From Phytopseudomonas straminea (GTDB taxonomy: Bacteria > Pseudomonadota > Gammaproteobacteria > Pseudomonadales > Pseudomonadaceae): a stretch of 64,000 bases of DNA. Below are positions 21,407 through 31,567 of the stretch, in pieces (the stretch's first letter is position 1; every line of letters starts with the position of its first letter). The position numbers and the translations under genes were made by a program. Below the pieces are notes generated by a model, which saw nothing but the letters and a program-made list of their open reading frames with translations, did not search any database and was not told the origin of the DNA. The stretch spans positions 484,418-548,417 of the forward strand of contig NZ_FOMO01000004.1 in assembly GCF_900112645.1 (NCBI RefSeq). Direction: 5' to 3'.

Positions 21407-22795
21407 TTAAAGACCGCCTTGGGTGAGCCGCTCGGGGTTGAGCAACTGCTCCAGCTCGGCGCGACCGAGTTCGGTCATTTCTTCGGCCACATCGATGATC
21501 GGCCGACCTTCGCGGTAGGCCTTCTTGGCGATTTCCGCGGCTTTCTGGTAACCAATCAGCGGATTGAGCGCGGTGACCAGAATCGGATTGCGCCCTAGCG
21601 CTTCCTTGAGCTTGGGTTCGTTGACCTTGAAGCTGGCGATGGCGCGATCGGCCAGCAGACGGCTGACATTGGCCAGCAGCTCGATGCTGCCGAGCAGGTT
21701 ATGGGCGATGACCGGCAGCATGACGTTCAACTCGAAGTTGCCGGACTGCCCGGCCACGGCGATGGCAGCGTCGTTGCCGATTACCTGCGCGGCGACCATG
21801 GCGGTGGCTTCGGGGATCACCGGATTGACCTTGCCGGGCATGATCGACGAGCCGGGCTGCAGGGCTTCCAGCTCGATCTCGCTGAGGCCGGCCAGGGGCC
21901 CCGAGTTCATCCAGCGCAGGTCGTTGGCGATCTTCATCAGCGAAACGGCAGTGGTCTTCAGCTGACCGGAGAGCGCGACCGCGGTGTCCTGGGAGCCGAT
22001 CAGGGCAAAGAAATTGGTGCCCGGCGTGAACTGCCGGCCAGTCAGGGCATTGAGCTCCTGACAGAACAGCTCGGCGAAACGGGGATGGGCGTTGATGCCG
22101 GTGCCCACGGCGGTGCCGCCCTGGGCCAACGCTTGCAGCGCCGGCAGCAACCCAGTGAGCAACTGGATGTTGGCCTGAATCTGCTGGGCCCAGCCATCGA
22201 GCACCTGGCTCATGCGCACGGGCATGGCATCCATCAGGTGAGTACGGCCGGTCTTCACGTAGGGCTGCACTGCCAAGGACTTGTTGCACAGCACTTCGAG
22301 CAGATGCCCTAGCGCGGGCAGCAGCTTCTCGCTGACCTCGATGGCGGCACTGACATGGATGGTGGTGGGAATGATGTCGTTGCTGCTCTGGCCGCAGTTG
22401 ACGTGATCGTTGGGGTTAATCGGCTCGCCCAGAATGCGCGTGGCCAGGGTGGCGATCACCTCGTTGGCGTTCATGTTGGAACTGGTGCCGGAACCGGTCT
22501 GAAACACATCCACCGGGAAATGCTGCATGAAGTCTTCAGCCAGTAATTGCTGGCAGGCGGCGACGATGGCATCGCCCTGAGCCGGCAGGATCTGCTCCAG
22601 GTCGACGTTGGCGCGAGCGGCGGCCGCTTTGGCCAGCACCAGGGCACGGATGAACGCCTCGGGCATGGCCTGCCCCGAAACGGGGAAGTTATTGACCGCA
22701 CGCTGGGTCTGGGCGCCATACAGCGCTGCGGCGGGCACAGCCAGCTCACCCATGCTGTCGCGCTCGATACGGGTGTCGCTGTGGAAATTATTCAT
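21407..22795 (-). CDS. fumC: Class II fumarate hydratase FumC
   Basis: Iron-free fumarase of the citric acid cycle. The 462-residue protein carries the superfamily signature GSSIMPGKVNPVIPE, the TGSGTSSNMNANEV motif and the HDHVNCGQSSND-type region (here PNDHVNCGQSSND) with the active-site His. Behind the Fur box it would substitute for the iron-sulfur fumarase under iron limitation, in the same logic as SodM. It overlaps the end of fagA by eight bases. Confidence 0.97.
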   Translation of the reverse strand: MNNFHSDTRIERDSMGELAVPAAALYGAQTQRAVNNFPVSGQAMPEAFIRALVLAKAAAARANVDLEQILPAQGDAIVAACQQLLAEDFMQHFPVDVFQTGSGTSSNMNANEVIATLATRILGEPINPNDHVNCGQSSNDIIPTTIHVSAAIEVSEKLLPALGHLLEVLCNKSLAVQPYVKTGRTHLMDAMPVRMSQVLDGWAQQIQANIQLLTGLLPALQALAQGGTAVGTGINAHPRFAELFCQELNALTGRQFTPGTNFFALIGSQDTAVALSGQLKTTAVSLMKIANDLRWMNSGPLAGLSEIELEALQPGSSIMPGKVNPVIPEATAMVAAQVIGNDAAIAVAGQSGNFELNVMLPVIAHNLLGSIELLANVSRLLADRAIASFKVNEPKLKEALGRNPILVTALNPLIGYQKAAEIAKKAYREGRPIIDVAEEMTELGRAELEQLLNPERLTQGGL

Positions 22796-23183
22796 AGGGG
22801 TTTCCTTCTGCCAGTTCGGAGATCGAAAGCGAGGGCTGCATGCGCAAGGTGGACAGGCGATTGCGCGCGCTAATCAGGCTGCGCTGCTGCTCGCGGTCGA
22901 CCGCCAGATGCTGCAGGGCGTAGAGCGAGCGATAGGCGTGATCCAGACAGACACTGCGCCAGTGCCAGGGCAGTGCCGTGTCGCAGGCGGTGTCCATGAG
23001 CAAGGTCAGAGTGGTCAGCGACATCCGCCAGGGGCACAGACGCCCGTGTTCGACCAGCTGGCGGCCCTGCGCCCAGTGCAGTTCCAGCAGTCGCGGCTCG
23101 TCTGGCAGCAGCGCGCAGCGGATCCTGAATCCCAGCCAGTGCCAGCAATCCAGACAAGGCGTAGTGCTCGAACGAAATCTCAT
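22788..23183 (-). CDS. fagA: Fur-associated protein FagA
   Basis: 131-residue protein of unknown biochemical role, first gene of the iron-repressed fagA-fumC-orfX-sodM operon; the name follows the P. aeruginosa gene in the same place. The sequence is rich in Trp, Cys and Leu (PCLDCWHWLGFRIRC, WRMSLTTLTLLMDTACDTALPWHW), with no membrane segment or recognised domain. The paired cysteines could bind metal, which is only a suggestion. GAGGG lies six bases before the ATG. The Fur box lies 16 bases upstream. Confidence 0.87.
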   Translation of the reverse strand: MRFRSSTTPCLDCWHWLGFRIRCALLPDEPRLLELHWAQGRQLVEHGRLCPWRMSLTTLTLLMDTACDTALPWHWRSVCLDHAYRSLYALQHLAVDREQQRSLISARNRLSTLRMQPSLSISELAEGNPYE

Positions 23184-23198
23184 GGCGAACCCTCAAAA

Positions 23199-23217
23199 GA
23201 TAATGATATTAATTCCT
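23199..23217 (-). promoter_or_regulatory. Fur box upstream of fagA
   Basis: GATAATGATATTAATTCCT matches 14 of 19 positions of the Fur consensus GATAATGATAATCATTATC, with the left ten bases identical. It sits 16 bases upstream of the fagA ATG, where bound Fe-Fur would block transcription of fagA-fumC-orfX-sodM. Confidence 0.85.
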
Positions 23218-23226
23218 ATATAGGAA
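23213..23226. promoter_or_regulatory. Perfect 14-bp palindrome beside the Fur box
   Basis: TTCCTATATAGGAA is a perfect palindrome overlapping the right edge of the Fur box in the fagA control region. It lies in A+T-rich DNA where the promoter core must be, and may be a second operator or part of extended Fur binding. Confidence 0.45.
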
Positions 23227-23338
23227 AAATAATCAATCCTTTATGGCAAATGCAAACGCAGGTGCCGATTCGCAGAGGTGGGATGTCGTAAGCGGACTTG
23301 CCCGGTAAAAAGCACAGAGAAAGAAACGGTAGGAAGGA

Positions 23339-23363
23339 AAGCCGTCGCCTTGCACGACGGCTT
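23339..23363 (-). terminator. Terminator-like hairpin after pmbA
   Basis: AAGCCGTCG and CGACGGCTT form a nine-base-pair stem with a seven-base loop, followed on the minus strand by a short T-rich stretch. A second hairpin (GAAGGGCG/CGCCCTTC) lies just before it. It separates pmbA from the fagA promoter. Confidence 0.65.
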
Positions 23364-23398
23364 GCAATAAGGAAGGGCGCCGAGATCGCCCTTCTGGT

Positions 23399-24745
23399 TC
23401 AGCTGCCGGCGACGGTCATCTTCTCGATCAGCACCGAGCCCGTGCGGATATTGCTGCGCAGTTCTAGGTCGCTGCCCACGGCGACGATCTGCCGGAACAT
23501 GTCGCGCATGTTGCCGGCGATGGTCACCTCCTGCACGGCGAACTGGATCTCGCCATTCTCGACCCAGTAACCGCCTGCGCCGCGGGAATAGTCACCGGTC
23601 ACCATGTTCAGGCCATGGCCCATCAGCTCAGTAACCAGCAGGCCGCGGCCCATGCGCTTGATCAGCGCCTGCTGATCTTCCTCGCCATGGCTGACGAACA
23701 GGTTGTGCACACCACCGGCGTTGGCGGTACTCGGCATGCCCAGCTTGCGCCCGGAATAGGTGCTCAGGATGTAGGACACCAACCGGCCGCCCTCGACGAA
23801 CGGCTTGGCGTAGGTAGCAAGGCCGTCGCCATCGAAAGAGGCGCTGCCCATGGCGCGCGGAATGTGCGGGCGCTCATCGAGGCTCAGCCAGGACGGGAAC
23901 AGTTGCTCGCCCAGGGTGCCTTCCAGGAACGACGATTTGCGGTACAGGGCGCCGCCTGAAATGGCGCCCAGAAAGCTGCCGAAAAGGCCGGTGGCCAGCT
24001 CTGCCGAGAACAGCACCGGCACCTCGCAGGTCGGCACCGGGCGCGCGCCCAGGCGGCTGACCGCACGCTGGGCGGCACGCCGGCCGATGCTGGCGGCGTC
24101 GGCGAGCAGGTTGCCCTGGCGGTTCACGTCATACCAGTAGTCGCGCTGCATCTGCCCTTCGCTCTCGGCGATCATCACGCAACTCAGGCTGTGGCGGGTG
24201 CTGGCGTAACCGCCGATGAAACCGTGGCTGTTGCCATACACGCGGCAGCCCTGGTGAGTGCCCAGGCTGGTGCCATCGGCATTACGAATGCGCGCATCGG
24301 TATCGAAGGCCGCCGCTTCACAGGTCAGCGCACGCTCGACGGCCTGCTCGGGGGTGATGTCCCAGGCGTGATAGAGGTCCAGATCCGGCAGATCGCGAGC
24401 CATCAGCGCCGCGTCGGCGAGGCCGGCACTCTCATCTTCGGAGGCGTGCTTGGCAATCGCCAGAGCAGCCGCCACGGTTTCGCGAATGGCCGCTTCGCCG
24501 GTGGCCGACGTACTGGCCGAGCCCTTGCGCTGGCCCACGTACAGGGTGATACCGAAACCCTGGTCGCGATTGAACTCGACGGTTTCCACCTCGCGCTGCC
24601 GCACCGTGGTGGACAGCCCCTGCTCTACCGATACGGCGACCTCGCAGGCGGTGGCGCCCTGCTTCTTGGCCTCGGCGATGATCTGTTCGACCTGCGCCTG
24701 CAAACCAGGCAACGCGGCAGGTCCGACTACTTCCACTTCACTCAT
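23399..24745 (-). CDS. pmbA: Metalloprotease PmbA (TldE)
   Basis: TldE subunit of the TldD/TldE protease, which unfolds and cleaves small peptides such as leader peptides of RiPP-type products and the antitoxin CcdA in E. coli. The 448-residue protein shows the N-terminal LSTTVRQREVETVEFNRDQG and the C-terminal GMPSTANAGGVHNLFV/GYWVENGEI segments of PmbA; it lacks the HExxxH zinc motif held by TldD. The ATG at 24745 follows AGGAG. The partner gene tldD is 656 bases away, separated by the divergently placed darP. Confidence 0.95.
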   Translation of the reverse strand: MSEVEVVGPAALPGLQAQVEQIIAEAKKQGATACEVAVSVEQGLSTTVRQREVETVEFNRDQGFGITLYVGQRKGSASTSATGEAAIRETVAAALAIAKHASEDESAGLADAALMARDLPDLDLYHAWDITPEQAVERALTCEAAAFDTDARIRNADGTSLGTHQGCRVYGNSHGFIGGYASTRHSLSCVMIAESEGQMQRDYWYDVNRQGNLLADAASIGRRAAQRAVSRLGARPVPTCEVPVLFSAELATGLFGSFLGAISGGALYRKSSFLEGTLGEQLFPSWLSLDERPHIPRAMGSASFDGDGLATYAKPFVEGGRLVSYILSTYSGRKLGMPSTANAGGVHNLFVSHGEEDQQALIKRMGRGLLVTELMGHGLNMVTGDYSRGAGGYWVENGEIQFAVQEVTIAGNMRDMFRQIVAVGSDLELRSNIRTGSVLIEKMTVAGS

Positions 24746-24847
24746 AACGACTCCTGAACGATAGCCACAGCGGCAACGACGCGGGTCGCGCATGCGGCAA
24801 GAAACTTGCTGCTATCATGGCGGCGTTTCCCATTGGATCACCGCCCC

Positions 24848-25366
24848 ATGTCTGATTACTCCGATGACTTCTCCGGCGAGAAGAGCAAATCCCAGGTCAA
24901 GCGCGAGCTGCATGCGCTCCAGGAACTAGGCCAGCGCCTGGCCGGCCTCAAGCCCGACCTGCAGCGCAAGCTACCGCTGACCGACGCCCTGCGCCGCGCC
25001 CTGGAAGAAGCACCGAAGCACACCGCCAATTCGGCCAAGAAGCGCCATGTCCAGTTCATCGGCAAGCTGATGCGCGAACAGGACATCGACGCCATCGTCG
25101 CGCTGCTCGACCAGGTCGATGCCTCCACGCGCCAGTACAACGAACGCTTCCACAATCTCGAGCGCTGGCGTGACCGGCTGATCGAGGGCAACGACGAGCT
25201 ACTGGAAAAATTCATCAGCGAGTACCCCGACGCCGACCGCCAGCACCTGCGCGGCCTGATTCGCCATGCCCAGCACGAAGCGGCGCAGAACAAGGCACCG
25301 GCCGCCTCACGCAAGATCTTCAAGTACATACGCGAGCTCGACGACACCCAGCGCGGCTTGCGCTGA
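24848..25366 (+). CDS. darP: Ribosome-associated protein DarP (YjgA)
   Basis: Small cytosolic protein (172 residues) of the DUF615/YjgA family that binds late 50S precursors and helps ribosome assembly. Highly charged helical protein: [21 protein letters not shown], then [13 protein letters not shown] and the C-terminal [19 protein letters not shown]. The ATG at 24848 gives the family N-terminus; a longer frame upstream runs into the pmbA promoter. It is the only plus-strand gene between pmbA and tldD; the neighbour relation pmbA-darP is common in gammaproteobacteria. Confidence 0.92.
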   Translation: MSDYSDDFSGEKSKSQVKRELHALQELGQRLAGLKPDLQRKLPLTDALRRALEEAPKHTANSAKKRHVQFIGKLMREQDIDAIVALLDQVDASTRQYNERFHNLERWRDRLIEGNDELLEKFISEYPDADRQHLRGLIRHAQHEAAQNKAPAASRKIFKYIRELDDTQRGLR

Positions 25367-25401
25367 GCGCCCCGCGCGGATGACGCCGTCGCCCGCGCGC
25401 A

Positions 25402-26844
25402 TCACGCGCCAGTACCGCCGACCGTGATCGCATCGATCTTCAGGGTCGGCTGACCGACGCCGACCGGCACCGACTGGCCATCCTTGCCGCAGGTGCCGAC
25501 GCCGCTGTCCAGCGCCAGGTCGTTGCCGACCATCGATACCCGGCTCATCGCCTCCGGACCGTTGCCGATCAGGGTCGCACCCTTGACCGGTGCGGTGATC
25601 TTGCCGTCCTCGATCAGGTAAGCCTCGCTGGTGGAGAACACGAACTTGCCGCTGGTGATGTCGACCTGACCGCCGCCGAGGTTGGCGCAATAGATGCCCT
25701 TCTTTACCGAGCGGATGATTTCCTCGGGGTCGCTCTCGCCGGCCAGCATGTAGGTGTTGGTCATGCGCGGCATCGGCAGGTGCGAGTAGGACTCGCGGCG
25801 GCCGTTGCCGGTGCGCGCCACGCCCATCAGGCGGGCGTTGAGCTTGTCCTGCATGTAGCCCTTGAGCACGCCGTTCTCGATCAGCGTGGTGCATTGGGTC
25901 GGCGTGCCCTCGTCGTCCATGCTCAACGAACCACGGCGCTCGGCCAGGGTGCCGTCATCGACGATGGTGCACAGTTTGGATGCCACCTGCTGGCCGATCT
26001 TGCCGCTGTAGTTGGAACTGCCCTTGCGGTTGAAATCACCTTCCAGGCCGTGGCCGACCGCCTCATGCAGCAGCACGCCGGACCAGCCGGCGCCCATCAC
26101 CACCGGCAGGGTGCCGGCTGGTGCAGCGATCGCCTCGAGATTGACCAGTGCCTGGCGCAGCGCCTCGCGGGCATAGCCCATGGCGCGATCTTCGTTGAGG
26201 AAATAGCGGTAGTCGGTACGCCCGCCGCCACCGTGGCCGCCGCGCTCGCGACGGCCGTTCTGCTCGACGATCACGCTGACGTTGAAACGCACCAGAGGGC
26301 GGATATCGGCGCCCAGGCTGCCGTCGGTAGCCGCGACCAGCACGCGATCCCAGACGCCGGCCAGGCTCACCGTCACCTGTTTGATGCGCGGATCCAGAGC
26401 ACGGGTGGCGAGGTCGATGCGCTTGAGCAGCTCGACCTTCTGGGCGCGGTCGATCACGTCCAGCGGGTTGTCGGCGGCGTACAGCGGCATCACTTCGGTA
26501 GCCTTGAAGGCCTGCACGCGGCCCTGCTGACCGGCGCGGGCAATCGAGCGCGCGGCGCGAGCCGCCTGGCTCAGCGCTTCGGGGGTGATGGCATTGCTGT
26601 AGGCGAAACCGGTCTTCTCACCGGACTGGGCACGCACGCCCACGCCCTGGTCGAGGTTGAAACTGCCCTCCTTGACGATGCCGTCTTCCAGCACCCAGGT
26701 TTCCGAGACCTGGGTCTGGAAGTACAGGTCGGCGGCGTCGATGCCAGGGCCGGCCAGCTCGCCGAGCACGCCCGGCAGGTGCTCCAGGGTCAAGCCGCCG
26801 GGGCTCAGCAGTTGCTCGCTGACGGTCGATAACAGGTCGCTCAT
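25402..26844 (-). CDS. tldD: Metalloprotease TldD
   Basis: Zinc-carrying catalytic subunit of the TldD/TldE protease. The 480-residue protein contains [12 protein letters not shown], the HExxxH zinc motif, and a C-terminal third ligand region near [13 protein letters not shown]. The N-terminal half has the PmbA/TldD alpha-beta domain. Its ATG overlaps the nitrilase-homologue stop in ATGA, so the two are translationally coupled; its end faces darP across 35 bases with no clear terminator. Confidence 0.96.
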   Translation of the reverse strand: MSDLLSTVSEQLLSPGGLTLEHLPGVLGELAGPGIDAADLYFQTQVSETWVLEDGIVKEGSFNLDQGVGVRAQSGEKTGFAYSNAITPEALSQAARAARSIARAGQQGRVQAFKATEVMPLYAADNPLDVIDRAQKVELLKRIDLATRALDPRIKQVTVSLAGVWDRVLVAATDGSLGADIRPLVRFNVSVIVEQNGRRERGGHGGGGRTDYRYFLNEDRAMGYAREALRQALVNLEAIAAPAGTLPVVMGAGWSGVLLHEAVGHGLEGDFNRKGSSNYSGKIGQQVASKLCTIVDDGTLAERRGSLSMDDEGTPTQCTTLIENGVLKGYMQDKLNARLMGVARTGNGRRESYSHLPMPRMTNTYMLAGESDPEEIIRSVKKGIYCANLGGGQVDITSGKFVFSTSEAYLIEDGKITAPVKGATLIGNGPEAMSRVSMVGNDLALDSGVGTCGKDGQSVPVGVGQPTLKIDAITVGGTGA

Positions 26845-27695
26845 AAGGTCTCCACATCAGGCTGCCGCGGCTCGGCCGCAGCGAAAAAACGTTTGTGTCG
26901 CAGCACCGGCATGCGCTCGCGAATCGCCACCTGCTCGCCGGCATCCCGCTCGGCCAGCAGCATCGCTTCACCCTCGGCGTACTCTGCCAGCTTACGCCCC
27001 CAGGGGTCGACGATCAGGCTGTGGCCGTGGGTTTCCCGGCCGCCAGGGTGAATGCCGCCCTGGGCCGCCGCCAGCAGGTAGCACTGGGTTTCGATGGCGC
27101 GGGCGCGAATCAGCACCTCCCAGTGCGCCGCCCCGGTAACCCGAGTGAAGGCCGAGGGCGCGGTGATCAATTCGGCGCCAGCCTCACGCAGGGCGCCATA
27201 GAGTTCAGGAAAGCGCAGGTCATAGCAGACGGTCAAACCCAGACGCCCGACGGGCGTGTCGGCCACCACTATCTGCCCGCCATGGGCATAGTCGTCCGAC
27301 TCGCGATAACGGCCGCGGCTGTCGCTGACATCCACGTCGAACAGGTGCAGTTTGTCGTAACGGGCGACGAACTCGCCGTGCTCATCGACCAGTAGCGAGC
27401 AGGCCCGCGGCTTGCCGTCGGGCTCATCTCGCGGTGGCAGCGGCAGGGTCCCGGCGACTATCCACAAACCAAGCTCGCGGGCGGCGCTGCGCAGCCAGGG
27501 CAGCACCGGGCCTTCGCCGCTGGCCTCCTGGCGGCCAAGAGCTGCGGCGTCGCGGCGGCCCAGAGCGGAAAAATTTTCCGGCAGCACGGCTAGTCGCGCG
27601 CCACCCGCCGCGGCCTGCTCCAGCAGGCGCCGGGCCTGCAGGAGGTTGGCGGCGATATCGTCCTGGCTGACCATCTGGATCACGGCGAATGACAT
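26841..27695 (-). CDS. Carbon-nitrogen hydrolase (nitrilase superfamily, Nit-like)
   Basis: Cytosolic nitrilase-superfamily amidase of 284 residues. The Glu-Lys-Cys triad is visible as Glu40 (VLPENF), Lys115 (YDKLHLFD) and Cys157 (VCYDLRFPE). The [10 protein letters not shown] and RFPELYG segments place it near the Nit1 branch, whose members hydrolyse deaminated glutathione, so metabolite repair is a reasonable guess. Two adjacent ATGs follow GGAGGT; the second (27695) has better spacing. It overlaps tldD by four bases and follows the yhdP-like gene by 13 bases. Confidence 0.9.
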   Translation of the reverse strand: MSFAVIQMVSQDDIAANLLQARRLLEQAAAGGARLAVLPENFSALGRRDAAALGRQEASGEGPVLPWLRSAARELGLWIVAGTLPLPPRDEPDGKPRACSLLVDEHGEFVARYDKLHLFDVDVSDSRGRYRESDDYAHGGQIVVADTPVGRLGLTVCYDLRFPELYGALREAGAELITAPSAFTRVTGAAHWEVLIRARAIETQCYLLAAAQGGIHPGGRETHGHSLIVDPWGRKLAEYAEGEAMLLAERDAGEQVAIRERMPVLRHKRFFAAAEPRQPDVETL

Positions 27696-27708
27696 CATGA
27701 CCTCCGGC

Positions 27709-30700
27709 TCAGTTGGGCTTCTCGAACGGCTTGTCGAACTTCAGTTCCGGGTCGTGCAGCGTGCCCTTGACGTCGTACTGCACGCTGGCGAAGCGCGCCA
27801 CGCGATCACCCAACAACTTGTCGGCGATGAACAGCGCACCGCCAATGGCCGGTGCGCCGACGATCAAGGCGGCAATCGGCAGGTTGTTGGTCACCGGCAG
27901 GGTGACCAGCAGCTTGGCGTCGATGCCCTCGTTAACCATGTTAAGGGTGCCGTTGAGCTCCAGGTTGCTCGACGGGCCGGTCATGGTGATCGGCTCCTGG
28001 GTGACGAACACGCCGTCGGTAGCCAGCAGGTTGCCTTTCACCCGGTCGTAGCTCAGGCCCTTGTCGAGCAGGTCGGAAAAATCCAGGCGCAGACGCCGGC
28101 CGATGGAATTGAAGTTGAGCAGGCCGAATACCCGCAGCGCCGATGCTGAGCCCTGCACCTCGACGAACTGGCCCTTGCGCAGCGCTGCGTCGAGGCTGCC
28201 GGAGTAGCGTTTGAGGCTGAACCAGGCTGGCGAGCCCGGCCAGTGGCCGTCGGCGTCCAGGCGGAAGCTTTCGCTGGTCGCCGACGGCGCGTAGCCCCAG
28301 GCCTTGAGCACTTCGGAGAGCTTTTCGCCCTGCAGGCGGCCCTTGTACCAGCTGCGCGTCTGCCCCGGCACCCCCTGCCAGCCGATGGCGCCGCCCATAT
28401 GCAAGCCCTTGAGGTTGATGTCCAGATCGCTGAACTGCACGCCCTGGCCGTCCGGCCGTGCCTTGAGCGACCAGGTGCCCATGTCGTCGTCGCCCTGAAA
28501 CACATGGGCGACGCGCAGGTTCAGCGCCGGAATCTTGCGCGGGTCGAAATCGGCCAGCGGGTCAGGCGCCTCAGGCTCCGGTTCGTCCTCGGTTTTCGGC
28601 TTGGCGGCCGGCAGGCGCACATATTCCATATCGGCGACGATAGGCTTGTCGGCGGCCTCGAACAGGTCGATGCGGCCCTTGGCCAGGGTGCTGTCCAGCT
28701 TCAGCGACCAGCCGCCATTGAGCGGACGGAGGCCCACATCCAGATCATCGAGCTTCTGCCCAAGGCCTTCGAAGTGGCCGATACGCAGCTGCGCATCGCT
28801 GAACAACTGCTGCGTCTGCTGACGTGACGCCTGTTGATAAGGCTCGATCGCCTTCTGCCATTCGGCCAGGTTGACCCGCTCGACGCGCCCACGCACCCGC
28901 ACGCCGCGACTGCTCGGCAGGATCGCCGGGCCATCGCCAATGCGCAGCTCACCGCGACTCTGGTCAAACTTGCCTGTAGGTGCAGCCAGGGTGAAGCTGG
29001 CCACATTGGCGTAGTCGAGCCCATAGCGCTGCTCGGCACCGCCGAAACTCATGCGCCACTGAGCCGCGCGCTGCTCGTTGGCAGCCTTGCCGAAGGGCGC
29101 CGGCAAGCCAATGCTCAGGCCCTTGAGGTCGGAGTCGACGCTCAGCTGGCTTTGCGCGCCCTCCAGGCTCAGGTTCAGGCGATATGGCAGGCTCCCTTCT
29201 GCCGGCAGCTTCTGCTTGACGCCCAACCACTGCGTCAGGCTCGCCAGAGTTACCACGCCATTGGCCTCGATCTGGCTACGTGGCTGACCGGGTTTGCCAT
29301 CGGCCACCGCCTTGCCACGGATGGCATGTCCCAGCGCTCGGGCAGTGATCGTCGGCGCGCTCAGCCCCTTGCCCGTGTCGTAACGGAAATCTCCGGTCAC
29401 GTCGCTCAATTGCAGATCGGGCTTGCTGATGGCGAGCGAGGCCTTGTTGGCGCTGAAGTCGACGATCACATTGGCCGGCTCGCCTTTCTGCAGTGGGATA
29501 TCCAGATTCAGAGCGCCATTGAGGGCGCCCTCGCCCTTCCAGCCAGCGAAAGTGTCGGCGACGCCAAGCGGGGTTTCCTGAAGGATCTTCAGACCATCGC
29601 CGACGCTGCTCTGCAGCTTGCCCTTGAGCTTCAGGTGCGGAGTCTGGCCACTGTCGACATGGGGGATATCGGCAAATGCCTCGCGCACGCGGCTGTCGAG
29701 AATCTTGCCTTCGGAAACGCGCACGCGCACGCCGCTGTCTTCGATCAGCACCTGGCCGCGGGCATCACGCAGCGCCGGCCAGCCGGGCTGGAAGGCCAGC
29801 TCGGCGTCCTGCACGTCGAAGAACAGGCTGATACTACGCACTGCCGGATCCGGGTTGCGGTTGATCGAACCCTGATACTGAAAGTAGCCCTCGTTGACCT
29901 TGCCGCTGCGGATGGCGGTCTTCAGCCATTCGTCGAGGGCCGGGCTGAGCACCGGGGTCGGCAGGTACTTTTCGGTGAAACGCGCATCGCCGTCACGCAT
30001 GCCGACGCGCAGGTCCATATAGTCCTCGCGCTCTGGGTCCTTGAGCATGCGGATCAGAAAATCGCCGGCCACCTTGCCCTCTTCACCCACCACTTGCAGA
30101 TAAGGCGCACGCAGGGTGAAGCCTTCGTCGTCGAGGGTCCAGGTCAGCCGACCCTTGGCCTGCTGATAGACCCAGGCCTTCGGGAACAGGGTGGTCAGGT
30201 GCAGGGAGAAATCTTCGCTGTCGACCTTCAGTTCGCCGCCGCCCAGGTCTCCGGTGATGCTGCCACTGCCGTTCTCCACGGCAGGCGAGGCATGCCAGGC
30301 GGAAAAGCCGACGCGCTCTAGGTTGGCGGAGAACTGCAAACGTTTCGGCCCCTCAGCATCCGGCTGGAAGCTGGCGTTGAGGTTACGCAGGCCGCCGTGG
30401 GGCTTGAGGGTCTGCAGCAGATCCAGCGCCGTGTCCGGCAGCGGCGCCAGGCTCTCGACTAGCGGCACAAGCGGGCCGACATCGAGGCGGTCGGCGCTCA
30501 GTTTCCAACGCTGCGACTGGTCGTCCTTGGCCGCCTGATGGCCCAGGGCGATTCGCGCTTCGCCCCAGCGGTTGTCACCACGGCTGAAGGCGAAATCATC
30601 GAGCAACAGGTCGAAGTCATCACCCTTGCGCTCGAAGTAGGCATTCAGGGCCAGATCCTTGAGGGCGACGGACTTGCGCTCGCCATAATGCCCCTTGATG

Positions 30701-31536
30701 GCTGGCGCATGCAGGCGAGTAACGGCACGCTGCAACTGACGCTGGTCCCACACGCCCCACAGCTCACCGCCCAGTTGCAGATTGTCGAGGTGCCAATCGC
30801 GGGTCAGCCTCTGCGGCAGCCAGGCGGCCCAGTCGCTCTGTGGCGCACTCAGGTACAGCTCGGCACGGGCGTCCTGCCAGTGCTCGGCCTGGATGCGCGT
30901 GCGCAGCTGCAGGGCCAGGGGTTGGCCATCCGGCAGGTGCAGGCGTGCGTTCAGGCGCTGACGGCTGCTGCCGTTATCGACGCTGAGGTTGATGTCGGTG
31001 AGTTGCAGCGGCGCCTGCCCGAGCGCCTGGACGCTAACCTGGCTGCCGAGCAGGGAAAGATGGCCGAGCACCTGGGACTGGCGCAGCGCCTTGGCGATAT
31101 CCAGCGGCGGCTGATTCTGCCGTTGCGGCAGGCCGTCCACGTGCCAGGCGCCTTGCTTGTCTTCACGCAGGGTCAGGCTGAGGCCATCGAGCTGTAGATC
31201 GGCGAGGCGCGGTTGCCAGGTCATGAGGCTGCCAAGCAAGTCGGGCACCACCTTCACCTGGTCGAGAGCCAGTGCCTGCTCGCCTTCGCCAATGCGCAGA
31301 TCGCGCACGGTCAGCAGCGGCGCGAAACCGCTCCAGTGCCCTTCCAGTGCGCCGATGCTGACCGGCATGCCCAGGGCCTCACTGGCGCGGGTTTGCGCCT
31401 CTTCGCGGTATTCGGCCACCAGGGGCACCAACTGGCGACCGAGGCTCACGTAAAAGGCGGCCAGCACCAGGCCCAGCGCACACAGCCCCAGGCCCCAGCG
31501 CAGCAACGTGGCGAATGCCTGCCCCAGACGCGCCAT
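27709..31536 (-). CDS. yhdP: AsmA/YhdP-family inner-membrane protein (1275 aa)
   Basis: Very large protein of the TIGR02099/YhdP family, a bridge-like lipid-transfer relative thought to move phospholipids toward the outer membrane. One membrane helix at the N-terminus (LGLCALGLVLAAFYVSLG) is followed by over 1200 residues of predicted beta-structure facing the periplasm. A C-terminal AsmA-like region (KGLSYDRVKGNLLATDGVF, SSNLELNGTLNMV) completes it, with a short helix near PIAALIVGAPAIGGALFIAD. Length equals YhdP relatives. It lies 31 bases after rng and 13 before the nitrilase gene, an order (rng-yhdP-nit-tldD) seen in many gammaproteobacteria. Confidence 0.9.
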   Translation of the reverse strand: MARLGQAFATLLRWGLGLCALGLVLAAFYVSLGRQLVPLVAEYREEAQTRASEALGMPVSIGALEGHWSGFAPLLTVRDLRIGEGEQALALDQVKVVPDLLGSLMTWQPRLADLQLDGLSLTLREDKQGAWHVDGLPQRQNQPPLDIAKALRQSQVLGHLSLLGSQVSVQALGQAPLQLTDINLSVDNGSSRQRLNARLHLPDGQPLALQLRTRIQAEHWQDARAELYLSAPQSDWAAWLPQRLTRDWHLDNLQLGGELWGVWDQRQLQRAVTRLHAPAIKGHYGERKSVALKDLALNAYFERKGDDFDLLLDDFAFSRGDNRWGEARIALGHQAAKDDQSQRWKLSADRLDVGPLVPLVESLAPLPDTALDLLQTLKPHGGLRNLNASFQPDAEGPKRLQFSANLERVGFSAWHASPAVENGSGSITGDLGGGELKVDSEDFSLHLTTLFPKAWVYQQAKGRLTWTLDDEGFTLRAPYLQVVGEEGKVAGDFLIRMLKDPEREDYMDLRVGMRDGDARFTEKYLPTPVLSPALDEWLKTAIRSGKVNEGYFQYQGSINRNPDPAVRSISLFFDVQDAELAFQPGWPALRDARGQVLIEDSGVRVRVSEGKILDSRVREAFADIPHVDSGQTPHLKLKGKLQSSVGDGLKILQETPLGVADTFAGWKGEGALNGALNLDIPLQKGEPANVIVDFSANKASLAISKPDLQLSDVTGDFRYDTGKGLSAPTITARALGHAIRGKAVADGKPGQPRSQIEANGVVTLASLTQWLGVKQKLPAEGSLPYRLNLSLEGAQSQLSVDSDLKGLSIGLPAPFGKAANEQRAAQWRMSFGGAEQRYGLDYANVASFTLAAPTGKFDQSRGELRIGDGPAILPSSRGVRVRGRVERVNLAEWQKAIEPYQQASRQQTQQLFSDAQLRIGHFEGLGQKLDDLDVGLRPLNGGWSLKLDSTLAKGRIDLFEAADKPIVADMEYVRLPAAKPKTEDEPEPEAPDPLADFDPRKIPALNLRVAHVFQGDDDMGTWSLKARPDGQGVQFSDLDINLKGLHMGGAIGWQGVPGQTRSWYKGRLQGEKLSEVLKAWGYAPSATSESFRLDADGHWPGSPAWFSLKRYSGSLDAALRKGQFVEVQGSASALRVFGLLNFNSIGRRLRLDFSDLLDKGLSYDRVKGNLLATDGVFVTQEPITMTGPSSNLELNGTLNMVNEGIDAKLLVTLPVTNNLPIAALIVGAPAIGGALFIADKLLGDRVARFASVQYDVKGTLHDPELKFDKPFEKPN

Positions 31537-31567
31537 TCAGTTCACTTCCCGGCCCGGCCGGGCAACG

